From assembly GCA_964602475.1 (NCBI GenBank), contig CAZRRN010000010.1, positions 1 to 62,969 of the forward strand: a DNA stretch of 62,969 nucleotides, in the 5' to 3' direction. The notes under the pieces were generated by a model. The model had not been told where the DNA came from and searched no databases. It was given only the letters and a program-made list of their open reading frames with translations. Positions 55,946-62,969 of the stretch are shown here, piece by piece. Source of the stretch: SZUA-448 sp964602475. GTDB taxonomy: Bacteria > Bacillota > Clostridia > Lachnospirales > Lachnospiraceae. The translations under genes and the position numbers were made by a program. Every line of letters starts with the position of its first letter. Position 1 is the first letter of the stretch.

Positions 55946-56015
55946 CATTTTATAATATAATTATTCTGTTTAAAAAATTCTGTTATAGCAGAATTTTGTG
56001 AAAGACAGGACACTG

Positions 56016-56573
56016 TCAGACCTTAAGCTTTCGCTTGTTTTTGATAGTATCGAAAATCTTTCCTCCGAATGTAAATGTGAATACAGAGATAAGAATACCG
56101 AAGCATATAGAAGCAAATACATCGGTTGGAAAATGAACATACAGATACAGTCTTGAAAAAGCAATGAGAACAGCCAGAGGTATGGCAAACCATCCAAACC
56201 TACGGCTAGTCAAAGTCAGTCCTGCTGATGCAGCAACCGCTACTAAAGTGTGACCTGAAGGGAAGGAAAAGTCAGTAGGATTGGAAATTAAAAGTGAGAT
56301 ATCGTTATTTATCCAGCATGGTCTTGCTCTTGCTATCAACGGTTTTAAACACAGGTTACCAATGAGAGCACACAAAACAATACTGCCGAGCAGGAGAATG
56401 CCTTGTTTACGATATTTCTTAGTAATCAGTAAAACAATTGCAGCAACAATCCATATAGTACCCATATCTCCAAGTGCTGTGATTTTTGGCATTATAAAAT
56501 CAAGAAAACCGCAGTGTGCATAGGTATGTATAAAGTTGAGAATTTCCCAATCAAGATTCTGTAATTGATTCAT
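56016..56573 (-). CDS. PAP2 family membrane phosphatase
   Basis: A 185-residue membrane protein with about five or six helices. The three PAP2 phosphatase motifs are complete: KPLIARARP, PSGHT and RLYLYVHFPTD. It probably dephosphorylates undecaprenyl pyrophosphate or another lipid phosphate at the membrane. GAAGGATG lies about 5 bases before ATG. It stands alone on the minus strand between two plus-strand units. Confidence 0.93.
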   Translation of the reverse strand: MNQLQNLDWEILNFIHTYAHCGFLDFIMPKITALGDMGTIWIVAAIVLLITKKYRKQGILLLGSIVLCALIGNLCLKPLIARARPCWINNDISLLISNPTDFSFPSGHTLVAVAASAGLTLTSRRFGWFAIPLAVLIAFSRLYLYVHFPTDVFASICFGILISVFTFTFGGKIFDTIKNKRKLKV

Positions 56574-56739
56574 TTGTCATCCTTCTTTTCTGAGTGCTAT
56601 CCATAATTTACCCAAGCGGGCAGAGCACCAATGCGATGTCTGAGAAGAGAGAAGACAGAAAAATGAGATGGACAGCAGCTTTTTATATTTATTTATATCT
56701 TATCGGCAATAACAGCCATTACAGTTAGAAGCGTTGAGC

Positions 56740-56830
56740 TATAATTTCGAGTTGTGTAATAAGTATTTTATTCTGTTGTTAAGATCATGATGTTCGGAGA
56801 CCGAATACTTTGTTCGATCTTGTTTTTTTT
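56740..56830 (+). ncRNA. Possible small RNA (promoter plus terminator without ORF)
   Basis: ATTACA (56718-56723), 16 bases and TATAAT (56740-56745) would start RNA near 56752. A hairpin with AAGATC/GATCTT arms (56781-56786 with 56816-56821) and an inner GTTCGG/CCGAAT stem is followed by eight Ts, ending near 56830. The ~78-base product would have no reading frame with a ribosome-binding site. It sits between the divergent PAP2 and glycosyltransferase genes. Confidence 0.35.
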
Positions 56831-56837
56831 CACAGGA

Positions 56838-56865
56838 TTGTCATATTCTTGCGGTATACTATGAT
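56838..56865 (+). promoter_or_regulatory. SigmaA promoter of the GT2/GtrA operon
   Basis: TTGTCA (56838-56843), 16-base spacer, TATGAT (56860-56865). The start would fall a few bases before the hairpin GTGAAAA/TTTTCAC that begins the leader element at 56877. Confidence 0.6.
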
Positions 56866-56876
56866 TTGTAAATAAT

Positions 56877-56970
56877 GTGAAAAGAAAAGCATTTTCACCT
56901 GACAAGTTTGTGCGGTGCCAAACTTGCATCCATCAGCGGTTCCTACAAAACAGTCACCACATGGAGGATA
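56877..56970 (+). promoter_or_regulatory. Leader element R2, second copy (before the glycosyltransferase)
   Basis: The stem GTGAAAA (56877-56883) / TTTTCAC (56892-56898) is followed by AAGTTTG and GGTG (56914-56917), which pairs with CACC (56955-56958) after a 37-base interval. GGAGGATA and the start codon follow. The same order, the same 37-base interval and about 72% base identity occur at 54699-54797. Confidence 0.55.
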
Positions 56971-58032
56971 ATGAAACTTCTTAAGGAAAATGTATACATT
57001 TTGATACCGGCTTTTGAGCCGGATGAAAAACTGTTGCCATTTGTCGAAGCGCTGAGGCAACAAGGCTATCAGGTTTTGGTTGTGGATGACGGAAGCGGAG
57101 TGGGTTATGTGCAGATTTTTCATGAGGTAAGCCAGCAGACCATGATACTGACGCATGAGGTTAACCGGGGAAAAGGAGCAGCACTGCGTACCGGTCTTGG
57201 ATTTCTGCAGGAGGTGCCGGACTGCAGAGCGGTGATTACCGCCGATGCGGACGGGCAGCATCGGATTCAGGATGTGAATGCAGTATACGAAGAACTGAAG
57301 AGAAGCATCTTTGTTCTGGGCAGTCGCAGATTCACGGGAAAGGTTCCGCTCCGATCTCGTTTTGGAAATACTGTGACGCGGATGGTATTTACAGTTGCAA
57401 CCGGAGTCAGAATCCGGGATACACAGACTGGGCTCCGCGGATTTCATAAAGACCTGTTCGAGCAAATGATTGCTATAGAAGGAAATCGTTATGAATATGA
57501 GATTAATGTGCTCCTCTATGCAGCACGGAACAAAATACCGATTTGTGAAGTCGACATAGCAACGATTTATGAGCCTGGGAATAAATCCTCACATTTCCAC
57601 ACAATTAGGGATTCTTACCGTGTGTACTCTGAAATTATCAAGTTTTCTGCTTCTGGACTGATTGCATTCTTACTGGATTTTTTCCTGCTGATGCTGTTTG
57701 ATTTTATATTGGATCGTCTTGGGTTTTCTGCAGCTGAAGAAGGAGAATCCTTAATTTTCAGTGTTGTGGCGGCGAGGATGATCAGCTCAGCGGTGAACTT
57801 TACCGTGAACCGCAGAATCGTATTTCGCAGCCGGAAACCGCTTCGAAAGGAGTTGTGGAGGTATTACGCATTGGTTCTGCTAATCCTTGCAGTAAATAGC
57901 GGAATTATTTATCTTTTGAATATTGTCTGCAACCTTCCGCTTATTCCGGCAAAGCTTATAACCGAGCTGATTTTGTTCTTTGTGAGTTTTGTTATCCAGA
58001 AAACTGTAGTATTTAAAAATTGCGATATTTGA
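56971..58032 (+). CDS. Bifunctional family 2 glycosyltransferase / GtrA-like membrane protein
   Basis: A 353-residue fusion. The N-terminal ~220 residues are a GT2 domain of the dolichol-phosphate-mannose-synthase type (ILIPAFEPDEKL, VVDDGSG, ADADGQH, GSRRFTG, TGLRGFHK). The C-terminal ~125 residues are a GtrA-like domain with four helices (SGLIAFLLDFFLLMLFDF ... AVNFTVNRRIVFRS). Such fusions usually charge a polyprenyl phosphate with a sugar and flip it for wall-glycan decoration. ATG 56971 lies 3 bases after GGAGG; the longer TTG-initiated frame to 56908 is the leader element. The phosphodiester glycosidase gene follows after 22 bases. Confidence 0.92.
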   Translation: MKLLKENVYILIPAFEPDEKLLPFVEALRQQGYQVLVVDDGSGVGYVQIFHEVSQQTMILTHEVNRGKGAALRTGLGFLQEVPDCRAVITADADGQHRIQDVNAVYEELKRSIFVLGSRRFTGKVPLRSRFGNTVTRMVFTVATGVRIRDTQTGLRGFHKDLFEQMIAIEGNRYEYEINVLLYAARNKIPICEVDIATIYEPGNKSSHFHTIRDSYRVYSEIIKFSASGLIAFLLDFFLLMLFDFILDRLGFSAAEEGESLIFSVVAARMISSAVNFTVNRRIVFRSRKPLRKELWRYYALVLLILAVNSGIIYLLNIVCNLPLIPAKLITELILFFVSFVIQKTVVFKNCDI

Positions 58033-58054
58033 ATAAATAGAAACAGGAGAACAA

Positions 58055-59140
58055 ATGATGAAACACAAAAAATGTCCAATAATATTATTGATTTTACTGG
58101 ATATCATTGGAATTGGAATAGGGCTTTGTATCTTTGCTCTGTTTCATCATGTACTGCCTAAGGATTATCAGGCGGATACTTCGGAACTGATTTATACAGG
58201 AAAACCGACGGCGACAGCGGAACCAGAAGTAAGTACTGAACCGACTGTAACGGGAGAACCGACAGCGACAGCAGAACCAGAAGTAAGCACTGAACCGACT
58301 GTAACGGGAGAACCGACAGCGACAGCGGAACCGACGATATCCCTTATTCCAACGCCGACACCGACAACGGTGGATTACGGAGATTTTGGATCGTCCTTTC
58401 CGGCGGTGTTCACCGACGGAGAAGTTATCAGTACAGATACGGTTTACCAAAGCGAAAATGTATCAGTGACGACTACAACATATTCTACAGACAATCTCAC
58501 GTTTTATGTACAGGATATTTATATCAAAAATATTGAAAATTTCAAAACGGCATTTGCAAAAGATACATACGGAAAGAGCATTGCTGAGTGGTCGCTAACG
58601 ATAGCAATCAGTCACAACGCGATTGCATCAATCAATGGAGACTATTATGGGATTCACGGAGACGGAATCGTAATCCGGAACGGATATGTATACCGCAATG
58701 TCAAAGATGATAACGATGATGTTTGTGTGATTTACTGGGATGGGACAATGAAGGTTATATCTGCACAGAATTTTGATATTGAACAGGTGATTGCAGATGG
58801 AGCCTATCAGGCGTGGTCATTTGGCCCCGGGCTTTTGAACGACGATGGGAGTGCAAAGACCAACTTCAACAGCAGTATTGCCAAAGCCAATCCACGTAGT
58901 GCTATTGGTTACTATGAACCGGGTCACTATTGTTTTGTAGCGGTTGACGGAAGAAATGAGAATGGATCAAACGGGGCAACACTTGTGCTGCTTGCGCAGA
59001 TTATGGAGTCTCTTGACTGCTCCGTTGCATATAATCTGGATGGGGGTAAATCATCAGCAATGACATTTGGTGATGAGCTTGTCAATACACCCTGTGATGG
59101 TGGAAGAGAGGATACGGATATTATCTATATTGCAGAATAA
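58055..59140 (+). CDS. Membrane-anchored phosphodiester glycosidase (NAGPA domain) protein
   Basis: A 361-residue protein with one N-terminal membrane helix (about 8-30). A Thr/Pro/Glu linker with 18-residue repeats follows (58204-58329). The NAGPA-type domain covers about 105-361 (IASINGDYYGIHGDGIVIRNG ... AWSFGPGLLNDDG ... AYNLDGGKSSAM). This family removes N-acetylglucosamine from phosphodiesters in animals; in Firmicutes it acts on the envelope, including wall-polymer glycans. AGGAGA lies 6 bases before ATG. Co-transcription with the glycosyltransferase suggests a joint role in wall-polymer decoration. Confidence 0.9.
   Translation: MMKHKKCPIILLILLDIIGIGIGLCIFALFHHVLPKDYQADTSELIYTGKPTATAEPEVSTEPTVTGEPTATAEPEVSTEPTVTGEPTATAEPTISLIPTPTPTTVDYGDFGSSFPAVFTDGEVISTDTVYQSENVSVTTTTYSTDNLTFYVQDIYIKNIENFKTAFAKDTYGKSIAEWSLTIAISHNAIASINGDYYGIHGDGIVIRNGYVYRNVKDDNDDVCVIYWDGTMKVISAQNFDIEQVIADGAYQAWSFGPGLLNDDGSAKTNFNSSIAKANPRSAIGYYEPGHYCFVAVDGRNENGSNGATLVLLAQIMESLDCSVAYNLDGGKSSAMTFGDELVNTPCDGGREDTDIIYIAE
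58204..58329 (+). repeat. 54-base tandem coding repeats, about 2.3 copies
   Basis: Units of 54 bases code for TATAEPEVSTEPTVTGEP in the linker of the NAGPA protein. They begin near 58207 and 58261, with a partial third copy. Confidence 0.88.
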
Positions 59141-59171
59141 ACATTATAAATGTTATGTCAGGAGGAGCAAT

Positions 59172-59393
59172 ATGAAATTATTTTTTAGAGTTCTGCCGCA
59201 TTTGAGTATTATTTTGTCGGGAATGCTTTTAACATTTTTTATTATTGACCGAGTAAACACAGCAATGGCATTTATCAACAATGATATTACAAAATGGCTG
59301 ATAGGGATTTCGGCAGTACTCTCAATGATTGTGGCAGGGATGCTAATTCATTGTCAGAGAAGGTCGGATAAAATGATTGAGAAAGGACAATAG
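59172..59393 (+). CDS. Small two-helix membrane protein
   Basis: A 73-residue protein with two hydrophobic helices (about 8-27 and 41-60) and a basic C-terminus. It has a strong GGAGGAG site 5 bases before ATG, 31 bases after the NAGPA gene, so it probably belongs to the GT2-NAGPA operon. No family recognised; a helper of the neighbouring membrane enzymes is possible. Confidence 0.75.
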   Translation: MKLFFRVLPHLSIILSGMLLTFFIIDRVNTAMAFINNDITKWLIGISAVLSMIVAGMLIHCQRRSDKMIEKGQ

Positions 59394-59509
59394 CTTACCG
59401 CTGGAATGAAATTCAGTAAGAAAAACATAACAAATTATGCAAGATCAAATTATGTAAATTACGTCTTGAAATGTGAATTAATGTCTGCTATGATTGACAC
59501 AAATGACGG

Positions 59510-59538
59510 TTGCAAATCTCTTGGAATTCGTGTACAAT
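59510..59538 (+). promoter_or_regulatory. SigmaA promoter of a small transcription unit
   Basis: TTGCAA (59510-59515), 17-base spacer, TACAAT (59533-59538), with extended -10. The stretch TTCGTGTACAATG is identical to the one in the promoter at 4870. Confidence 0.75.
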
Positions 59539-59588
59539 GCTGATAGAGAAAGACAGTTACAGATTACTCCGTCGGATAAACGATAAGG

Positions 59589-59804
59589 ATTAATAATTGG
59601 TCTTTTAAGAACAAGAAGCTGAATATTCTACAGAAGAAAGTGACCAGAGGAATAACAAATCATGCAGTAATTGCAGATGCACTGGAACTTAAACCGGAGG
59701 ATGTTGAAGGGCTGTTGAGGCTGATTAATGAAAATCCGGAACTTACAACGGAGGAACTGGTGCGACTTATTGAGAGCATAAGACAAACACAGCTTGTTTT
59801 ATAA
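59589..59804 (+). CDS. Small helical protein gene with unclear start
   Basis: A frame open from 59580 to TAA 59802-59804. It encodes a Lys-rich then acidic helical chain containing NHAVIADALELKPEDVEGLL and ENPELTTEELVRLI. The amphipathic, codon-like composition looks like a real protein of about 55-72 residues. No ATG exists: candidates are ATT 59589 (touching AAGG) or GTG 59640 (no clear site). The unit has its own promoter (59510) and terminator (59814), which supports expression. It may be a truncated gene. I do not recognise the family. Confidence 0.4.
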   Translation: MNNWSFKNKKLNILQKKVTRGITNHAVIADALELKPEDVEGLLRLINENPELTTEELVRLIESIRQTQLVL

Positions 59805-59813
59805 GGCAATTGA

Positions 59814-59841
59814 ACCGGAGGGAGTTCCTCTCCGGTTTTTT
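59814..59841 (+). terminator. Intrinsic terminator
   Basis: ACCGGAGGG pairs with CTCTCCGGT (59814-59822 with 59828-59836), followed by TTTTT. It closes the small unit that starts at 59510. Confidence 0.85.
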
Positions 59842-59909
59842 ATTGTATACCAGGCGGTGTGCGTTTGCATGTGAGTTTCTGTGGCAGAGAGCTTGGTCTA
59901 GGAGGAAAC

Positions 59910-62900
59910 ATGAACAGAAAATTAAAAGAAATCTTGCTGTCCGTAATGGTAATATTTATTATTACATGCATATTCACATTAAGAAAAGAGTCGATTTCTG
60001 CAGCAGCGGATGAGACAGGATATCAAGACGGCTTTACTTATACTTCTTATTGCGGGATGTATGAAGACGGTATCTCTTTGTGTGCATATGACGGAAGCGG
60101 AAGTCTGATGGTGCCGGATATGATTGACGGGAAAAAGGTTCTGAATATACGGGAGGATTTTTCTGCACCGGAAATTACTGCTCTGACGGTCGGATGCATT
60201 GATATCTGTTTTTCTGAAAATTCGAAGCTGGATTGTCTGGAGGAGTTAAACATTACCGGCTTTTCCAATGTCGGCAGTGTTTCGGAAGACGATTCTGTTC
60301 CGTCCGGTTATGTTATTCTTTCAGGGTGCCCGAATCTAAAGACACTGGTACTTGGAACTGATGACGAAGAAGACAATATGTCGGTTGATCTACGGCTGGA
60401 AGGAGTTTTAGGTATTGAAACGGTAGTCATTAATTCATCAGTGAAGGGGATTACCTGCTATACCCAGAATGATACCGTTCGTGCGATTTCTGCTGTTGAC
60501 TGCGATATTAGTGGTTTTACATTCTCTTATTTTTCTAAGCTTGAAGAAATGGAGTTTAGCAAACTTATTCTGGAAGATCAGACAATTAATGTCGCTGATA
60601 CGGTTCGTACCCTTATAATCCGGCAGTGTAAGCTTTCAGGAATGACAACAATTCAGACATCACAAACGGACGCGGCTCTGAACTCAGTTTCTGTTCTGGA
60701 ATGTGATATTGCAGAAAACAGTTCAATTCAATTTGATTGCAGTTCTGTCCGGGAGGTTGATTTTACAGGAAGCAATCTAACGGAAGTCTTTTCTTATATG
60801 TTCAGTGGATGTACCCGTCTGGAACGGTTTGTTTTTAATTCGCCAATCTATAAAATCGGATATAGAGCATTCCGTGGCTGTTCCTCCTTATCGGAGCTGC
60901 AATTTACAGAACCGGTTACGATGGCAGATGACTATGCGTTTCAGCAATGCACAGCACTTGGAAAGCTTAACTTCATTCAGGGAATAGCATTTCTTGGCGA
61001 CGGTGCGTTGAGTGGCTGTACGGCTCTGAAAGAGCTGGAACTTGGAGATCAACCAATCGTACTTGGATGTTATGTATTTCAGAATTGTTCTTCTTTGGAA
61101 CAGATTGTGATACCGCAGGGTTCTACATATGAAAATGAAGGCACTGGTTTTGCTGACGGCAGATACGAAAGACTGGAAGCCGTAACCTACCTGGAATATG
61201 GAATTGACGGAGAAATAAGCGATGTTTTCAGTGCATTTCCTTCTCTGGAGACTGTAATTTTTACCGGAGATGTAAGAAGAATAGCTCAGTATGCATTTAG
61301 TAACTGTCTTTCTTTGCGGACGGTACAGCTACCAAAACGTCTGGAGATTATTGAAAGCTATGCATTTCAATATTGTTCTGCACTTGAAGAAATTAGTTTT
61401 CCGGTTTCTCTGACCGAAATTGGCTGGAATGCATTTGAAGGATGCATTTCACTAAAAACCTGTGAATTCCCGTCAGGACTTCTTACAATCAGTAATAATG
61501 CATTTCTTAGCTGTACCGAGCTTAAGAAGGTCAGTTTTTGCTCTTCCGTTCAGAGAATCGGCCTGGGAGCGTTTGTCGACACCGGACTAAGAAACGTAAC
61601 ACTACCCGGTGAAGTTGAAGTTGATATCTATAACACCTTTCCGCATGACAATTCATCTGCAGGACGTGCAACCAACAAGAGAAGCGATACATCTGTTAGA
61701 TGGACTCCGGAGTTCGTATTTACGGTATATACATCCGGAGCACTTTATGAATCAATGCGCAACGAATATCAGGAGTATGACAATGAGCTAAGAAAAAATG
61801 TTTCAAAGGTGAGGTATGGTTATTACACCCGGCAGAATGTTGTTTATATAAAGGCAGTGAAAAGTGTGATGCCCTATATGGCGCCGATTGTAAGTATTAA
61901 AGAAACAGAGGAAAATGAAAAAGAATATAGGTTTATTATTTTTGCAAAGAATGGAGCGGCACTCACCAATGCGTTACTAAAGACTTGGGACGATACTTTT
62001 GCAGCGGATTCCTTTGGAAAAATTACTGTTCCTGAGGGGGAGATTGGATCCGCATTAACCTTTGTGTGTGAAGGCTATGATGCAGTACAGGCGGATCCGT
62101 CGGATTACTCCGATACGGTACTTAATTATGTATTCATGGCACCGGAAGCGGAGCAATATAAGGGGCTGAAAAGTGCATATCTGATTATTCGTGAAGAATC
62201 AACGGATGTAGTCAGCGAGTACAGACAGATTCTTCTGGATACGGATATTGTATTTACTCTGAAGTGTTTTTCATATGATAATGAAGATGAAATATCTGTA
62301 TACCGACTGTGGCAGCAGGGCAGATTGCTTTCACAGAGCACGAGCGGAATTATGAAAAACGTAGCGGTTTCCGGGCTTAGCGAGGGCGGCGATCTATACG
62401 TGGAAATTATCTATAAAGACGGTTCTGCTCTTCGTGCCGGACTGCTTGCCGAGGCTGTGATTCAGCAGATATTTAGGCAAGAAATCAAGCTTAGTGAAGG
62501 AAATACAACCATCAAGGTTTCAAAGGAAATTCCGTTTTTGGGGAATGAAGAATATACCATTGATTTAAAGGATTATCCGATTACGATGGTATATAATCAG
62601 ACAACCAATAAGGTTCGTGTAAGTTATAATGTCAAGGATGAATACATCTTGGCAGAAAAAGATAAAGAGAGCGATTACGATCTGGAAAAACTGTATGAGG
62701 AATTCAAAAATGCAATTCTAAACGAAACCGGATCAAAACGAGAAAATATCCTGAAAAAGATCAAGGCATATACGGCAGAGAATACAAAATCCCGGTTTTT
62801 GGGATTTGAAGTAGAAACCGTTGGGTTTGCTTATGGTGAGTATACTTTCGATCCGGCAGCAGACAAGACCATAAAGGTTGAAGCAACAATGATTTTACGT

Positions 62901-62951
62901 TTCTCCGTAGGAAAGACTTGGTATTTCTATTACATGTATTTGCACAGTTAG
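59910..62951 (+). CDS. BspA-type leucine-rich-repeat surface protein
   Basis: A secreted protein of 1013 residues. ATG 59910 has GGAGG 5 bases upstream; the frame to 59859 is excluded. A signal peptide (about 1-31, ending in SISAAA) is followed by a divergent N-terminal domain. About ten LRR_5 repeats of the Treponema pallidum/BspA type follow (about 300-600; YAFQYCSALEEISFPVSLTEIG type). The C-terminal ~380 residues include carboxypeptidase-regulatory-like beta segments (AKNGAALTNALLKTWDDTFAADSFGK). No LPXTG or other wall anchor is visible at the end. Relatives bind host or other bacterial surfaces; the ligand here is unknown. Confidence 0.88.
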   Translation: MNRKLKEILLSVMVIFIITCIFTLRKESISAAADETGYQDGFTYTSYCGMYEDGISLCAYDGSGSLMVPDMIDGKKVLNIREDFSAPEITALTVGCIDICFSENSKLDCLEELNITGFSNVGSVSEDDSVPSGYVILSGCPNLKTLVLGTDDEEDNMSVDLRLEGVLGIETVVINSSVKGITCYTQNDTVRAISAVDCDISGFTFSYFSKLEEMEFSKLILEDQTINVADTVRTLIIRQCKLSGMTTIQTSQTDAALNSVSVLECDIAENSSIQFDCSSVREVDFTGSNLTEVFSYMFSGCTRLERFVFNSPIYKIGYRAFRGCSSLSELQFTEPVTMADDYAFQQCTALGKLNFIQGIAFLGDGALSGCTALKELELGDQPIVLGCYVFQNCSSLEQIVIPQGSTYENEGTGFADGRYERLEAVTYLEYGIDGEISDVFSAFPSLETVIFTGDVRRIAQYAFSNCLSLRTVQLPKRLEIIESYAFQYCSALEEISFPVSLTEIGWNAFEGCISLKTCEFPSGLLTISNNAFLSCTELKKVSFCSSVQRIGLGAFVDTGLRNVTLPGEVEVDIYNTFPHDNSSAGRATNKRSDTSVRWTPEFVFTVYTSGALYESMRNEYQEYDNELRKNVSKVRYGYYTRQNVVYIKAVKSVMPYMAPIVSIKETEENEKEYRFIIFAKNGAALTNALLKTWDDTFAADSFGKITVPEGEIGSALTFVCEGYDAVQADPSDYSDTVLNYVFMAPEAEQYKGLKSAYLIIREESTDVVSEYRQILLDTDIVFTLKCFSYDNEDEISVYRLWQQGRLLSQSTSGIMKNVAVSGLSEGGDLYVEIIYKDGSALRAGLLAEAVIQQIFRQEIKLSEGNTTIKVSKEIPFLGNEEYTIDLKDYPITMVYNQTTNKVRVSYNVKDEYILAEKDKESDYDLEKLYEEFKNAILNETGSKRENILKKIKAYTAENTKSRFLGFEVETVGFAYGEYTFDPAADKTIKVEATMILRFSVGKTWYFYYMYLHS

Positions 62952-62969
62952 TGGTTACGAATCACGTAT

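Noticed and set aside
56830..57465. 211-codon minus-strand frame over the glycosyltransferase start
   Set aside because: It overlaps a clear GT2 coding region and the promoter-leader of that gene, with no ribosome-binding site.
59845..59909. Third copy of leader element R2 before the BspA-type gene, suggested by GCGGTG and CTGTGGC
   Set aside because: No matching CACC arm, no GTGAA/TTCAC hairpin and no conserved GSYK-type frame.

Overview
The window looks like the chromosome of a gut or rumen anaerobe of the Lachnospiraceae (Clostridia). The evidence is strong GGAGG ribosome-binding sites, frequent TTG starts, a Bacillus/Clostridium-type large SRP RNA, a SAM-I riboswitch on metK, anaerobic radical-SAM and ferredoxin proteins, and lipoprotein plant-polysaccharide hydrolases. 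No phage, insertion sequence, CRISPR array, tRNA or rRNA gene was found. The gene order is ordinary chromosome with accessory genes mixed in.

Layout. 1-4.8 kb: the end of sbcD, sbcC, and a convergent GH53 endo-galactanase lipoprotein. 4.9-7.8 kb: a zinc-ribbon membrane protein, a histidine phosphatase and a Cof-type HAD phosphatase. 7.9-12.1 kb (-): leuS-gpmI. 12.2-15.4 kb (-): two cyclic-di-GMP proteins (7TM-GGDEF-HD-GYP and HD-GYP). 15.5-18.8 kb: a class A PBP and tatD. 18.9-21.8 kb (-): copA-csoR-copZ with a clear CsoR operator. 21.8-23.0 kb: two decayed genes (an internally deleted esterase and an N-truncated phosphotransferase). 23.1-28.3 kb: an MGMT-like protein, acetyltransferases, ksgA, membrane proteins and a DUF362 ferredoxin. 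28.3-31.6 kb: an M28 peptidase and a tocopherol-cyclase-like protein. 31.6-35.1 kb (-): a GntR-ABC operon. 35.2-39.7 kb: a repeat-rich protein, an nrdG-like activase, tadA, an LRR lipoprotein and SRP RNA. 39.8-44.6 kb: a cNMP-binding-fold protein, a TPR/CbxX-type ATPase and a small Ig-like protein. 44.9-51.3 kb: murA, a third HD-GYP protein, a GH10 xylanase and metK with its SAM riboswitch. 51.5-59.4 kb: a two-component system, a hydrogenase-type regulator, an orphan solute-binding lipoprotein, PAP2, GT2/GtrA, a phosphodiester glycosidase and a small membrane protein. 59.5-62.9 kb: a small transcription unit and a very large BspA-type LRR surface protein.

The most interesting material lies in the leaders. 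(1) A roughly 85-base element occurs three times just before start codons (54.6 kb, 22.4 kb, 19.4 kb). Its closing stem shows compensatory base changes and its loop core is conserved. (2) A second element occurs twice (54.7 and 56.9 kb). It has two conserved stems with an identical 37-base interval and a conserved translatable frame; in one copy this makes a 33-codon leader ORF that overlaps the next gene by ATGA. (3) In three genes (metK, murA, the histidine phosphatase) a hairpin sits exactly between the Shine-Dalgarno and the start codon. Folding it brings the spacing to 9-10 bases. At protein level, the cNMP-fold/TPR-ATPase pair at 39.8-44.3 kb is the best candidate for an undescribed system. 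All these calls were made by reading the sequence; no database search was possible.
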